Shown: in pieces, positions 42,682 to 52,359 of the stretch
Layout of the letters: every line of letters starts with the position of its first letter
How positions within the stretch are numbered: the stretch's first letter is position 1
DNA from: Bacteroidetes bacterium GWA2_40_15
GTDB taxonomy: Bacteria > Bacteroidota > Bacteroidia > Bacteroidales > VadinHA17
DNA length: 64,000 nt
Reading direction: 5' to 3'
NCBI GenBank assembly: GCA_001768195.1
Contig: MENI01000026.1
Span: forward strand, 62,001-126,000
Translations under genes and position numbers: made by a program
The notes under the pieces: generated by a model
Databases searched by the model: none
What the model was told of the DNA's origin: nothing
Seen by the model: the letters and a program-made list of their open reading frames with translations, nothing else

Positions 42682-43286
42682 GTTTAAAGATGGAAGAACA
42701 CCGGGACGATCTGGCATCCAAAACAGGAATGTGGCTGTTCCTGTTCACTGAAATGCTCCTGTTTGGAGGTCTTTTCGTGGTTTATTCTGTATATCGTTAT
42801 ATCAATGCTGACGCTTTTCACCTTGCAGCCCAGGAATTAAGCGTCCCTGTCGGGACCATTAATACAATTATTCTTCTGATCAGTAGTGCTACTATCGCGA
42901 TGTCGGTCACTGCCATCCGGAAAAATAATAAGAAACTTTCTCTTTTACTCCTGGGTTTTACTATCCTGCTTGGATTGGTGTTTCTTGGAAATAAATACTT
43001 TGAATGGGGTCATCATATTAAAGAGAATATTTATCCGGGCTCACCGGTTCTTGCTTCACGCGGCCAGGGGGATGTCCTTTTTTACGGACTGTATTATTTC
43101 ATGACCGGACTTCATGCGCTGCACATAATAATCGGATTGGTATTTATCGGATTTATAGCAAGATTGATCATTAAGGACAGAATAGTCTCTGATAATTATG
43201 TATTGCTGGAGAACAGCGGATTGTACTGGCATCTCGTTGACCTTATCTGGATATTTCTCTTTCCTTTGTTTTATCTGATTACATAA
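42678..43286 (+). CDS. ctaE: Cytochrome c oxidase subunit III
   Basis: A 202-residue membrane protein with five predicted helices, the short form of subunit III. Family signs are KTGMWLFLFTEMLLFGGLF (about 15-33), YFMTGLHALHIIIGL (about 140) and LYWHLVDLIWIFLFPLFYL at the end. It overlaps the ctaD stop (ATGA), showing translational coupling. Subunit III stabilises subunit I and may guide oxygen entry. Confidence 0.93.
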   Translation: MSLKMEEHRDDLASKTGMWLFLFTEMLLFGGLFVVYSVYRYINADAFHLAAQELSVPVGTINTIILLISSATIAMSVTAIRKNNKKLSLLLLGFTILLGLVFLGNKYFEWGHHIKENIYPGSPVLASRGQGDVLFYGLYYFMTGLHALHIIIGLVFIGFIARLIIKDRIVSDNYVLLENSGLYWHLVDLIWIFLFPLFYLIT

Positions 43287-43299
43287 ACTTATTGAAAAT

Positions 43300-43584
43300 A
43301 TGGAGCACGAAAAAGATCATATAATACCCTATCGGACATTTCTGTACGTGCTGGCAGGATTAATAGTCCTGACCCTTATTTCTGTTACCGTAACAAAAAT
43401 TCATCTGGGTACCCTTACTGTTTTTATCGCCCTTTTAATTGCGGCAGTGAAATCAACATTTGTGCTGAGGATTTTTATGCATCTCAAATTTGAGAACAGG
43501 ATGTTTACCATTATGGTAATAGCTGTTATTTTGCTTATCGGCGTGGTGATTTTTATTACACTTCTGGACTACCTTTATAGATAA
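43300..43584 (+). CDS. ctaF: Cytochrome c oxidase subunit IV (bacterial)
   Basis: A 94-residue protein with three predicted helices. The segment AVKSTFVLRIFMHLKFENR between helices two and three is the hallmark of the bacterial subunit IV/CyoD-like family. It lies 13 nt after ctaE and 5 nt before ctaC and probably helps assembly of the CuB site. Confidence 0.88.
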   Translation: MEHEKDHIIPYRTFLYVLAGLIVLTLISVTVTKIHLGTLTVFIALLIAAVKSTFVLRIFMHLKFENRMFTIMVIAVILLIGVVIFITLLDYLYR

Positions 43585-43589
43585 TAAGT

Positions 43590-44540
43590 ATGCAACCAAC
43601 ACCAGGTATTGACGCTTCGAATTACGTATCATCATTTAACCTTGCATTCTACTTCATAGTTGCAGTATCGCTGCTGTTCATGATAGGACTTACAGTATTG
43701 ATGCTCTATTTTGTATTTAAATATAACCGGAAGAAGAATGCCAGGGCAGTTCAGATTGACGGCGATCTCCGGTTAGAAATACTGTGGACAGTTGTACCGA
43801 CTCTTCTTGCACTACTTATGTTTTATTTTGGATGGAGCGGCTGGAAACCCATGACAAAGGCTCCTGATGATGCGATGGTTGTTACAAGTGTTGCAAGGAT
43901 GTGGAGTTTTTCATTCGCGTATGAAAACGGGAAGACAAGTCAGGATCTGGTTGTTCCTGTAAATAAGCCAGTAAAAATAAATCTTGTTGCATTAGATGTA
44001 ATACACAGTCTTTTTATACCCGAATTCAGAATAAAATCTGATATGGTGCCGGGAAGAGAAACAATGATGTGGTTTCTGCCTCAGAGGGAAGGCCAATATG
44101 ATCTTTATTGTGCAGAATATTGCGGACTGCAGCACTCCTATATGTCATCAACAGTTAAAGTTCTTTCAGAGGAAGATTATTTAGCCTGGTATACCGATAC
44201 CACCGCTGTAACAACTGTTGCTGAAGGATCGGCTCCCGGTTCAGAAGGATTCGCTATTCTGAAAGCCAGAGGCTGCAATGCCTGTCATACTTCGGATGGA
44301 TCAAAACTAATAGGTCCCAGCTACTTAAATCTGTTTGGTGAACAACAGATCGTAATACGCGATGGAAAAGAAGTCCCTGTTATGGTGGATGAAGAATATA
44401 TAAAGAAAGCCATATATGATCCGAATTCCGAGATCACAAAGGGCTATCCGAAAGGATTGATGCAGAGTTATACAGGTATCGTAAGCGAGGAAGAAATTGA
44501 GAAGATTATTGAATACCTGAAATCCCTTAATGAACAGTAA
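43590..44540 (+). CDS. ctaC: Cytochrome c oxidase subunit II with fused cytochrome c
   Basis: A 316-residue subunit II. Two membrane helices (about 15-37 and 64-84) are followed by the cupredoxin domain with the CuA ligands Cys174, Cys178, His182 and Met185 (CAEYCGLQHSYM) and by a C-terminal class I cytochrome c domain with Cys229-x-x-Cys232-His233 (GCNACHTS) and a likely axial Met in KGLMQSY. The fusion makes this a caa3 oxidase, which can take electrons directly from complex III. The ctaB gene starts inside its end (11 nt overlap). Confidence 0.95.
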   Translation: MQPTPGIDASNYVSSFNLAFYFIVAVSLLFMIGLTVLMLYFVFKYNRKKNARAVQIDGDLRLEILWTVVPTLLALLMFYFGWSGWKPMTKAPDDAMVVTSVARMWSFSFAYENGKTSQDLVVPVNKPVKINLVALDVIHSLFIPEFRIKSDMVPGRETMMWFLPQREGQYDLYCAEYCGLQHSYMSSTVKVLSEEDYLAWYTDTTAVTTVAEGSAPGSEGFAILKARGCNACHTSDGSKLIGPSYLNLFGEQQIVIRDGKEVPVMVDEEYIKKAIYDPNSEITKGYPKGLMQSYTGIVSEEEIEKIIEYLKSLNEQ

Positions 44541-45408
44541 CGGATTGCTTTATAGAATTAAGAGCTACCTTGAACTGAGCAAACTAAAGATAATGTTTCC
44601 GGTAAGCCTTACAGGCTTTACCGGTTATTTTATTTTTGATCCTGATATTTCGGTTAATATAATACTTGTAAGTACCGGTATTCTTTTCCTGGGCATTTCT
44701 GCTTCTGTTCTTAACCAGATCCAGGAAAGTGATCTTGACAGTAAAATGAAAAGAACACAAAATCGTCCTCTTCCATCCGGGATGATTAAAACAAAACATG
44801 CGCTTTTTTACTTTTTCTGTGTTCTTTTTGCAGGCACATTACTTGTATACTCGGCAGGTAATCTAAAAGCTGCTCTAATAGGTCTGATTACAATCTTCTG
44901 GTATAATTGTATATACACCTATGCTAAAAGATTTACTGCCTTTGCAGTGGTTCCTGGTGCCCTTACAGGGGCATTGCCTCCCCTTATAGGATGGGTGGCA
45001 GCAGGAGGAGGGGTTTGGGATAAGCCTATAATATTTCTTGAATTCCTTTTCTTCACCGGTCAGATTCCTCACTTCTGGCTTCTGATACTGAAATATGGAG
45101 ATGAGTATGCAAAAGCCGGTATGCCCAGCCTCACAAATATTCTGAGCAGAAGCCAGATCAGAAGACTAACTTTTACCTGGGTGGTAACTACCGTATTTGC
45201 AGCCTTGTTCCTTTGCTATTTTGAAATAATTCAAACCGGATTAATTGTTGGAATTCTCCTTATTGCCTCGTTATTTCTCGTCTGGCAATTCTCAAAACTT
45301 ATAAAAAACTCCGCGGAAAATAACAACTTAAGACAATATTCCATATTTCTTGATTCTTATTTTCTGCTGGTTCTGGTCTTGTTGATCACTGACAGGATTA
45401 TAGTTTGA
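44530..45408 (+). CDS. ctaB: Protoheme IX farnesyltransferase (heme O synthase)
   Basis: A 292-residue UbiA-family prenyltransferase with about nine helices. The Asp-rich signature is NQIQESDLDSKMKRTQNRPL (about 66-85), and a second acidic loop lies near YGDEYAKAGMPSL. It makes heme O from heme B, the precursor of heme A for the oxidase. ctaA (heme A synthase) is not in the window. It is the last gene of the oxidase operon and ends before the MITE-like element. Confidence 0.94.
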   Translation: MNSNGLLYRIKSYLELSKLKIMFPVSLTGFTGYFIFDPDISVNIILVSTGILFLGISASVLNQIQESDLDSKMKRTQNRPLPSGMIKTKHALFYFFCVLFAGTLLVYSAGNLKAALIGLITIFWYNCIYTYAKRFTAFAVVPGALTGALPPLIGWVAAGGGVWDKPIIFLEFLFFTGQIPHFWLLILKYGDEYAKAGMPSLTNILSRSQIRRLTFTWVVTTVFAALFLCYFEIIQTGLIVGILLIASLFLVWQFSKLIKNSAENNNLRQYSIFLDSYFLLVLVLLITDRIIV

Positions 45409-45438
45409 TTAACCGGTAACAGGGATGATGCCTATTGA

Positions 45439-45603
45439 GGGTGTTGAAAAAGACCTTTTTAACCGCGAAGGACACAAAGTAGGTGCAAAGCACACAAAGT
45501 TAAAACAATATATTTCAGCTCTTTGCGTTCTTAGCGTAATCCCGATAGCTATAGGGACTTAGCGACCTTTGCGGTTAATGGATTTCCACTTTTTCAACAG
45601 CCC
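45439..45603. mobile_element. MITE-like fold-back element between the cox and act operons
   Basis: A 165-bp segment bounded by imperfect inverted repeats (GGGTGTTGAAAAAG at 45439-45452; CTTTTTCAACAGCCC at 45589-45603). Just inside, TTAACCGCGAAGG and CCTTTGCGGTTAA form a second inverted pair, and the middle holds repeated ACACAAAGT and CTTTGCGTTCTTAGCG words. No reading frame. It lies where the two respiratory operons converge. I recall AACCGCGAAGG/ACACAAAG-type intergenic repeats from other Bacteroidota genomes. Confidence 0.65.
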
Positions 45604-45608
45604 CACAG

Positions 45609-46802
45609 CTAAAACCGGTGATTCAGGCTCTCTTCCAGATATGGATGGCCGGACGGTATTAATCTGGCTTTGCTAAGCGCTGTTACCACTACTAAAGCAA
45701 ATAATCCTGTATATCCAAGTATCAGTCCTGCTTCGATCCACCCGAACCTCAGTAATCCGGTTGTACCGGGAATCACCTGAACAAAAAGATCTATGTATTG
45801 CCCGATGATAAGGAACAGAATGACAACAGTGATAACCGTCATGTTCCTGCCGGATTTTACAGGAAGCAGTACCAGGAACGGAATTGCCCAGTTCAGTCCG
45901 ATCTCAAGAAAGAAAAGAACCTTCCAGCCCTCCTGCCAGCGTACATAATAATAGATGGTTTCTTCAGGAATATTTCCATACCAGATTATCATGAACTGTG
46001 CAAACCAGAAATATCCCCATACAATGGAAAGTATGAAAACATATCTGGAAAAGTCGTGCAGATGGTACTTGTTAAGAAATGGGAAATATCCTTTCCTGTA
46101 GAGAATAAAAACTATAAATGTTAAAACCGATACCCCGTGCAAAAATGCAGCCACCATATTTTTAAGTGCAAATATTGTACTGTACCAGTGCGCATCAATT
46201 GACATTATCCAGTCAAAAGTTGTAAAGGAAAAAGTAATTGCAAAAATGAAAATAAATATTTTCGAGAATAGTTCGCTTTTATTGAACAAGACCATAACAT
46301 TATCATTGTCAGCAACATCCTCATGAAGAGATAGTCTTCTTAATATCCTGGCAAATAAGATCCATAATGCAAAACATATAATCATCCTTATCATGAAGAA
46401 TGGAATATTAAGGAATGCCGATTTGTGTTCCAAAACGTGATCGCCTGCAACGGCTTCTGAGTGAGACCAGTGATAAAGGTCATGCAATCCAAAATACAAT
46501 ATCAGGAAAAAAACTGCGGCAAAAGGAATATAGGCCATCATAGCTTCGGGAACGCGTTTAAAAGCGGAAGACCATCCCGACTGCGAGATACTCTGCAGTA
46601 CAAAAAAGAAAGCGCCACCCATTGCAAGAGATAAAAAGTAATAATTTACAATCAGGTAATTGGCCCAGGTTCTCTGAGGATCAGAAAAAAGTCCGGCAAT
46701 AAACGTAAATATACCAACGAGGATCAATGCTAAGGTTATTATTCTGAAGGGTGTCGATACGGTTAATTGTTCCTTCATTACTTTTTTTTTTATAATTGAC
46801 AA
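45609..46802 (-). CDS. actF: Alternative complex III subunit ActF
   Basis: A 397-residue membrane protein with about ten helices, the second quinol-oxidoreductase membrane subunit of ACIII (related to NrfD/PsrC without being close). Family signs include the conserved RTWANYLIVNYYFLSLAMGG region near residue 50 and FTTFDWIMSIDAHWYST near 205. It is the last gene of actABCDEF and ends next to the fold-back element. An upstream in-frame alternative is not needed; a run of T (46790s) precedes the start region. Confidence 0.9.
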   Translation of the reverse strand: MSIIKKKVMKEQLTVSTPFRIITLALILVGIFTFIAGLFSDPQRTWANYLIVNYYFLSLAMGGAFFFVLQSISQSGWSSAFKRVPEAMMAYIPFAAVFFLILYFGLHDLYHWSHSEAVAGDHVLEHKSAFLNIPFFMIRMIICFALWILFARILRRLSLHEDVADNDNVMVLFNKSELFSKIFIFIFAITFSFTTFDWIMSIDAHWYSTIFALKNMVAAFLHGVSVLTFIVFILYRKGYFPFLNKYHLHDFSRYVFILSIVWGYFWFAQFMIIWYGNIPEETIYYYVRWQEGWKVLFFLEIGLNWAIPFLVLLPVKSGRNMTVITVVILFLIIGQYIDLFVQVIPGTTGLLRFGWIEAGLILGYTGLFALVVVTALSKARLIPSGHPYLEESLNHRF

Positions 46803-46827
46803 ATTATTGAGTTAAAACCGGGATCAA

Positions 46828-47445
46828 TTACTTGTTTTCCGCTGAATTTTCGGAACTTTCTGTCACGCGTTGTTCAGCCTGAAGTTGCCGTATGTAATGA
46901 ATTAATTTCCACCTCTCTTCTGTTCTTATCTGGGATCCATGTGCCCCCATCGAACCAAATCCAAGTGTTATACTATGAAAGATTTCTCCATCCTTTAGTT
47001 TGTCTGCATCCTTACCGATTAGCAGGCGGGGTTGTAAAGGGTATAAACCACTGCCAGGAAGAATGCCGTCTCCTGCTCCGGTGTCACCATGACAGCCGGC
47101 ACAAAATATCGTATATACAGTTTTTCCTCTTGCCAGAACCTCAGCAGTCGGAGATTCCGGATTAATAAGTTCAATACCGGCAAGGATTCTGGACTCCTCA
47201 TCAATTGTATAATTAAACGGAGTAATACCACGGGGAACAGTTCCCTCTGCAGGTACTCTCATAGTCATCCCGTCTTTAAAGTTCGGATTTTTCGTATAGG
47301 TTTCATATGCAGTAGAATAAAACATATCCGGGAAATAGTCCCAGCCTGGCTTATTTCTGTTTCTGTCGCAACTGCTAAAAAGAAATACAAGCAGGATCAG
47401 CGACACTGATCTGCATATCTTTTCCGGCATAAATATATTTTTCAT
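46828..47445 (-). CDS. actE: Alternative complex III subunit ActE, monoheme cytochrome c lipoprotein
   Basis: A 205-residue protein with a signal peptide and lipobox (LFSSC, about residue 26) and one heme site CAGCH (about 114-118), with a likely axial Met in GFGSMGAHG. In ACIII this subunit carries the heme nearest to the electron acceptor. Its start overlaps the actD stop by 4 nt. Confidence 0.92.
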   Translation of the reverse strand: MKNIFMPEKICRSVSLILLVFLFSSCDRNRNKPGWDYFPDMFYSTAYETYTKNPNFKDGMTMRVPAEGTVPRGITPFNYTIDEESRILAGIELINPESPTAEVLARGKTVYTIFCAGCHGDTGAGDGILPGSGLYPLQPRLLIGKDADKLKDGEIFHSITLGFGSMGAHGSQIRTEERWKLIHYIRQLQAEQRVTESSENSAENK

Positions 47446-47975
47446 GCATTAATAGTTTCAAACTCTTTATCAAGTACTTCAACAGCTCCCTCTTCCTGCA
47501 TCAGGCTTACCAATTGCCCCAATTGTGAATTATTTAGGGAATCCGTATTCACGACTATTATAAACTTATCATCTGTTGACCTGTGGTCAAAAATTGTATT
47601 CTCCTTACCGGGATAAAGTTTAGACCGGGCAGAAAATGCGGCCAGACTTGCAATGGTAACTGTAAAAATTGTAAGTACTATCGTAACAACAATAAAGGAC
47701 GGGAAGGAGTTAAACGGCTTTCCTCCGTAATCAATTGGCCAGTCAAGCACTGAAGTGTAATATAAAAATGCTAGTACTGTAATAATCGCAAATAAACCGA
47801 AGAAATAAGCCGCAGTAGGAAGTCGTGATTTCCGCCTGAGTAAATGGAACACTTCATGAATAGGATAAGGAGTAAAAACATCATATATGATGAATTCTTT
47901 TTCCTGCAGCGACTTAATTGAGGAAATAAACTTTTCCTCCTCATTAAAAACTCCTATTTTAAAAGCTCTGCTCAT
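47442..47975 (-). CDS. actD: Alternative complex III subunit ActD (DUF3341)
   Basis: A 177-residue protein: a soluble N-terminal part (GVFNEEEKFISSIKSLQEK, then YDVFTPYPIHEVFHLLRRKSR quoted in part), two membrane helices (about 58-78 and 95-117), and a C-terminal soluble domain. This is the DUF3341 family, the ActD subunit. It carries no cofactor. Between actC and actE, overlapping the latter by 4 nt. Confidence 0.9.
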   Translation of the reverse strand: MSRAFKIGVFNEEEKFISSIKSLQEKEFIIYDVFTPYPIHEVFHLLRRKSRLPTAAYFFGLFAIITVLAFLYYTSVLDWPIDYGGKPFNSFPSFIVVTIVLTIFTVTIASLAAFSARSKLYPGKENTIFDHRSTDDKFIIVVNTDSLNNSQLGQLVSLMQEEGAVEVLDKEFETINA

Positions 47976-47987
47976 ATCTGAACTTTG

Positions 47988-49349
47988 TTAATCCTCTACT
48001 TTGGTACCAATATTAACCACACTCTTTACTTCGCTGATAGCCATTATCGGAATATAACGGAAGAACAGTAATATTCCCGCTAAAAATAATCCCAGCGTTC
48101 CTGCATAAACACCTATCTCAATATAGGTAGGATTATAGGAAACCCAGTTGGATGGCAAATAATCTTTACTCAATGAGGTTACAACAATATTAAATCTTTC
48201 ATACCACATTCCGAGGTTAATAATAAGAGAGATAATAAGCAACCCTATCCAGCTCCTTCTTATTTTCTTAAACCAGAAAAGCTGGGGTATTAAGGCATTA
48301 CAAATTATCATTCCCCAGAACTGGACGGTATAATCTCCTGTTATTCTGTTACGGAAAAAAGTAAACATCTCATATTCATTGCCCGAGTACCATGCAACAA
48401 AAACTTCAGTTGAGTAAGCTGTTCCCATTATAAGTGAAATGAAAACAAGTATCCTGGCAATTGCATCCATATGGTTATCTGTAATATAGTCCGTCAGGCT
48501 ATACATCTTTCTTACAAAAACCATAAGCGTCATAACCATTGCAAATCCTGAAAAAATAGCTCCTACCACAAAGTAAGGAGGAAAGAGGGTTGCATGCCAG
48601 CCGGGTATAATACCTACAGCAAAGTCAGTAGATACAATTGAGTGAACAGACACCACAAGCACAGCCGCAATACCTCCCAGGATAAAACTAAGGGATTCAA
48701 ACCTGATCCAATGATGGCTGGAACCGGTCCATCCCATTCCAAAGAACCCATAAATAGCTTTTTTTATTTTTGATGTTGTTCTGTCACGGATAGTTGCAAA
48801 ATCGGGCAACATACCAAGGTACCAGAATGAGAATGAAATCAGAAGATAAGCTGTTATGGCGATAAAATCCCAAAACAGAGGAGAGTTGAAATTCACCCAA
48901 AGCGGACCGCGTGTATTCGGGTAGGGGAAAATATAGAATGCCAGCCAGACGCGCCCCATATGAAGGGCAGGGAAAAGTGCTGCACACATTACAGCGATAA
49001 CAGTCATGGCTTCGGCTGCCCTGTTAATTGATGTTCTCCACTTCTGCCTCAGAATGAGCAGGAATATGGAAAATGCCGTTCCTGCATGTCCTATACCTAT
49101 CCACCAGACAAAATTGACAATTTCCCAGCCCCAGCCAACAGAATTATTTACACCCCATGTCCCGATTCCTTGTGAAACTGTAATGTAAATAGCATAAAAA
49201 CCAAACAGAGCTGCAATTAATGATATTCCAAAAGCGATATACCACCATAACCCGGGTGTGGTTTCCATAGGATTTAGTATCTCTTTTGAAATCTGACTTA
49301 ATGTCTTATTTCCTTCAACAAGCGGTCCTCTGATATTCTTGTTATACAT
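47988..49349 (-). CDS. actC: Alternative complex III subunit ActC (NrfD/PsrC-like)
   Basis: A 453-residue NrfD-like integral membrane protein with about ten helices, which forms the main quinol site of ACIII. Conserved parts are WWIGIGHAGTAFSIFLL (about 87-103), the AFYIFPYPNTRGPLW loop and GSSHHWIRF. It starts 17 nt after the actB stop and 12 nt before actD. Confidence 0.93.
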   Translation of the reverse strand: MYNKNIRGPLVEGNKTLSQISKEILNPMETTPGLWWYIAFGISLIAALFGFYAIYITVSQGIGTWGVNNSVGWGWEIVNFVWWIGIGHAGTAFSIFLLILRQKWRTSINRAAEAMTVIAVMCAALFPALHMGRVWLAFYIFPYPNTRGPLWVNFNSPLFWDFIAITAYLLISFSFWYLGMLPDFATIRDRTTSKIKKAIYGFFGMGWTGSSHHWIRFESLSFILGGIAAVLVVSVHSIVSTDFAVGIIPGWHATLFPPYFVVGAIFSGFAMVMTLMVFVRKMYSLTDYITDNHMDAIARILVFISLIMGTAYSTEVFVAWYSGNEYEMFTFFRNRITGDYTVQFWGMIICNALIPQLFWFKKIRRSWIGLLIISLIINLGMWYERFNIVVTSLSKDYLPSNWVSYNPTYIEIGVYAGTLGLFLAGILLFFRYIPIMAISEVKSVVNIGTKVED

Positions 49350-49366
49350 CGGTAAGCTTAGATATT

Positions 49367-52330
49367 TTATGATTTTTTCTCTTCATCATTCCATACTTTT
49401 GTCAGGTATCCGACTGATGGAAGTGTATGCAATTCTTCCAGTAAATGATAATTTCTTGGATTTTGGAATAACTTCGACACTTCACTGTTCCTGTCTTTCA
49501 GATTCCCGAATACAATTGCTCCTGACGGGCATGCCTGCATACATGCAGTTTTAATTTCATTATCCTTTAAAGTCCTGTTTTCCAGTTTGGCCAGCAATTT
49601 TTTCTCCTGTATCCTCTGAACACAGAATGAACACTTCTCAACCACACCGCGTTCTCTGACAGTCACATCAGGATTTAAAACCATCTTTCCTAAATCTGAA
49701 ACCGTATTAAAATCAAATGCTTTATTGTTGGTATACCTGAACCAGTTAAATCTTCTTACCTTATAAGGGCAGTTATTAATGCAGTATTTGGTGCCGATAC
49801 AACGATTGTATGTCATCTGGTTAAGTCCTTCACTGCTGTGGTTAGTAGCTGAAACAGGGCAAACATTTTCACAGGGGGCATTATCGCAATGCTGACAAGT
49901 AAGAGGCTGGAAGTAAACCTTCGGATTATCAGGAGTCTCTGAATAATACCTGTCTATTTTAATCCAGTGCATTATTCTTCTGTTTCTTACCTCTGCTTTT
50001 CCTACAACAGGAATATTATTTTCAGCCTGGCATGCGATAACGCAGGAATTACATCCGACGCATGAATTAAGATCAATAGCCAGGCCCCAATGAAAGCCAT
50101 CATAGTTTACTTCCGGATAAAGTGTCCGGTGTTTTAACTCATACTCTTCATGAAGTTCATTCCCGGATGAAGGATTGCTTCTGTATCTGCTCAGAACCGT
50201 TTCTCTTACAATAGGCCTTCCTTCCATAGAATGATGAACTTGTGTCAGAGCTAACTGGCTTTGCTTCAGGGTATTTTCAAGTTTACCTGTGGTAAATCCG
50301 TAAACCCTTGTTCCACCAATTAATCCGACAAAAGGATAGACGTTTACTCCGATATTATCTCCAACAGGTCCGGAATTTGTATGACCGTAACCCAGGGCAA
50401 TTGAGACAGTTCCTTCAGCCTGACCCGGCTGAATAAATGCCGGAATAACCAGATTCTCTCCGATTTTAATTAAATGCCCTGTGATTATTCCCAGTTTCTC
50501 TGCATCAGCGGGTGAAACAGCGGCAACATTATCCCAGCAGTGGCGGGAAACAGGATCCGGCAGTTCCATTAACCAGGGATTATTTGCATACAGGCCGGTT
50601 CCAAGGGCAACGCTTTCATAAAGAATAACTTCAAATCCGTATGTACCTACACTAACTTTTGAATTTATGCTGGCGGAAAGCACTTCTTTATTAAACGAAA
50701 CAGGTTTACTGTCGGAGATATTGTAACTGAAAACTCCATTCCCAAGGCAAACTTCCCAGAATTTTCTGAAATCAGGCAGATCTGATTTTTGAAAAAATTC
50801 TTTTTCCCAGTTTGCCATCAGGTAGTCGTGCCAGGATAACGAATTACCGGACCATTTTAATAACGACTCCTGAAATGAACGGGTATCGAAAAGCGGATTA
50901 ATACATGGCTGGGCCAGACTAAGCTGGCCGGGAATGATCTCAGCATCATTCCACGATTCCAGATAGTGATGAACAGGAGATTCATACTTTGCTTTTCCGA
51001 CTGTTTCGTTAAGAGAACAAGCCATATTTACTGTGACAACAGTATTTTTCAACCCTGCCAGAAAGTTTCCTGAACCGGGATAATCATATACCGGATTGAC
51101 ATTGTACATAAGCAGAGCCTTTACCTTGCCTTCATTAAGATCATTTACCAATTCTTCAACCCTGCTGTCGATTCCTGAGGCTATGTTAAGGTTTCTGTTA
51201 AGGTCGATGCAATCTGCATAATTGCCCAACAGAGAATTTATTCCATTTATAAGGAGCTGAATTTCAACATTATTGGTTCCGGACAATACAATTGATTTGC
51301 CTTTTGATGAAATAAGGCTTTCCGTAATTTCAGAGACATCATACCTGCCGGCAGAACCCTGAAATTCTTTACCGCTCTGTCTGGCAGCAATCCTGTTATA
51401 CAACTCTGTCAGAAGTTGTTTTTCTTCTGAAGGTCTTATTTTAATTCTTTTGTCAGCATTACTGCCTGTAAGGCTCATTCCCGATTCAAAGTGAATGTGA
51501 CGGAGCATCTCCTGCCCTGGACTATCAGGTTTTCTCCTCGAAGTATATTTAGGGATAAAATGAACCGGAGATACCCATGTTCCAAGAAAGTCTGCATTTA
51601 CAGAAACCACATAACCGGCATTCTGGAAATGATAATCCGGAATTGCTGCCTTCCCGAAGCAGATTAAATTAGCCTCAAGAATTGCAGAGTATGATACCGT
51701 ATCATATTGTACCCACCTGAATTTCTTAAACCGGGTGCCGAATTCGTTTATCAGTTTAATTGTTGAGGGTGAATTAATTGTAGAGGTAAGCAGAACAATT
51801 TCACCATCCTCTGAATTTATTCCGGAAAGATCTTTAATAACCTGTTCGTCCAGAGTATCCCAATTTACGGGAAGATTATCAACTGTTGGTAACTTCAGTC
51901 GGGCGTCATCATAAAGGCTTAAAACTGATGCCTGTACCCTGGCTGAGGTGCCTTCATTATTGAAGGAGGAAAGGGCATTGCCTTCTATTTTTACAGGCCG
52001 CCCATCGCGTGTTTTTACAAGAATACCCGAATATTCGTGACCGTCAAAAAAACTTGTTGCGTAGTACAATGATTTCCCGGGGGTAATTTCAGGAGGATGA
52101 TTTACATAAGGAATAGCATTCTGAACCGGTCTTTTGCAACTGGCTGCAAGTGCTGCAGAGGAAAGACTAAATCCGAAAATCTTAAAAAAATCACGTCTGG
52201 AGGAGGTTTTCCTCAGAAGGCCGTTTTCAAATAATTCCAGAAACTCTTCCTTATGCTTCTCCTCACTTATCCCGTTATCTCCAACAGTAATGCCATGAAA
52301 CTCTTCGACACTTTTCCAGTATTTCTTCAT
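49367..52330 (-). CDS. actB: Alternative complex III subunit ActB (iron-sulfur/molybdopterin-like)
   Basis: A 987-residue protein. A twin-arginine segment (SSRRDFFKIFG, Arg45-Arg46) and a following lipobox (LAASC, Cys65) indicate Tat export and lipidation. Residues about 80-700 resemble a molybdopterin oxidoreductase fold that in ACIII holds no molybdenum cofactor. The C-terminal ferredoxin-like part (about 750-960) has cysteine clusters CVGCNSCVIAC, CQHCDNAPCENVC, CIGTKYCINNC and CSFCVQ with CMQAC, enough for the three 4Fe-4S and one 3Fe-4S clusters known in ActB. It passes electrons from quinol toward the hemes. It follows actA by 29 nt. Confidence 0.93.
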   Translation of the reverse strand: MKKYWKSVEEFHGITVGDNGISEEKHKEEFLELFENGLLRKTSSRRDFFKIFGFSLSSAALAASCKRPVQNAIPYVNHPPEITPGKSLYYATSFFDGHEYSGILVKTRDGRPVKIEGNALSSFNNEGTSARVQASVLSLYDDARLKLPTVDNLPVNWDTLDEQVIKDLSGINSEDGEIVLLTSTINSPSTIKLINEFGTRFKKFRWVQYDTVSYSAILEANLICFGKAAIPDYHFQNAGYVVSVNADFLGTWVSPVHFIPKYTSRRKPDSPGQEMLRHIHFESGMSLTGSNADKRIKIRPSEEKQLLTELYNRIAARQSGKEFQGSAGRYDVSEITESLISSKGKSIVLSGTNNVEIQLLINGINSLLGNYADCIDLNRNLNIASGIDSRVEELVNDLNEGKVKALLMYNVNPVYDYPGSGNFLAGLKNTVVTVNMACSLNETVGKAKYESPVHHYLESWNDAEIIPGQLSLAQPCINPLFDTRSFQESLLKWSGNSLSWHDYLMANWEKEFFQKSDLPDFRKFWEVCLGNGVFSYNISDSKPVSFNKEVLSASINSKVSVGTYGFEVILYESVALGTGLYANNPWLMELPDPVSRHCWDNVAAVSPADAEKLGIITGHLIKIGENLVIPAFIQPGQAEGTVSIALGYGHTNSGPVGDNIGVNVYPFVGLIGGTRVYGFTTGKLENTLKQSQLALTQVHHSMEGRPIVRETVLSRYRSNPSSGNELHEEYELKHRTLYPEVNYDGFHWGLAIDLNSCVGCNSCVIACQAENNIPVVGKAEVRNRRIMHWIKIDRYYSETPDNPKVYFQPLTCQHCDNAPCENVCPVSATNHSSEGLNQMTYNRCIGTKYCINNCPYKVRRFNWFRYTNNKAFDFNTVSDLGKMVLNPDVTVRERGVVEKCSFCVQRIQEKKLLAKLENRTLKDNEIKTACMQACPSGAIVFGNLKDRNSEVSKLFQNPRNYHLLEELHTLPSVGYLTKVWNDEEKKS

Positions 52331-52359
52331 AACAAAGTACTTATTTCAAAAATCAGCTC

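Noticed and set aside
49367..52330. Stand-alone molybdenum enzyme (formate dehydrogenase or polysulfide reductase type)
   Set aside because: The order with actA, C, D, E, F and the C-terminal iron-sulfur part identify it as ActB of alternative complex III.
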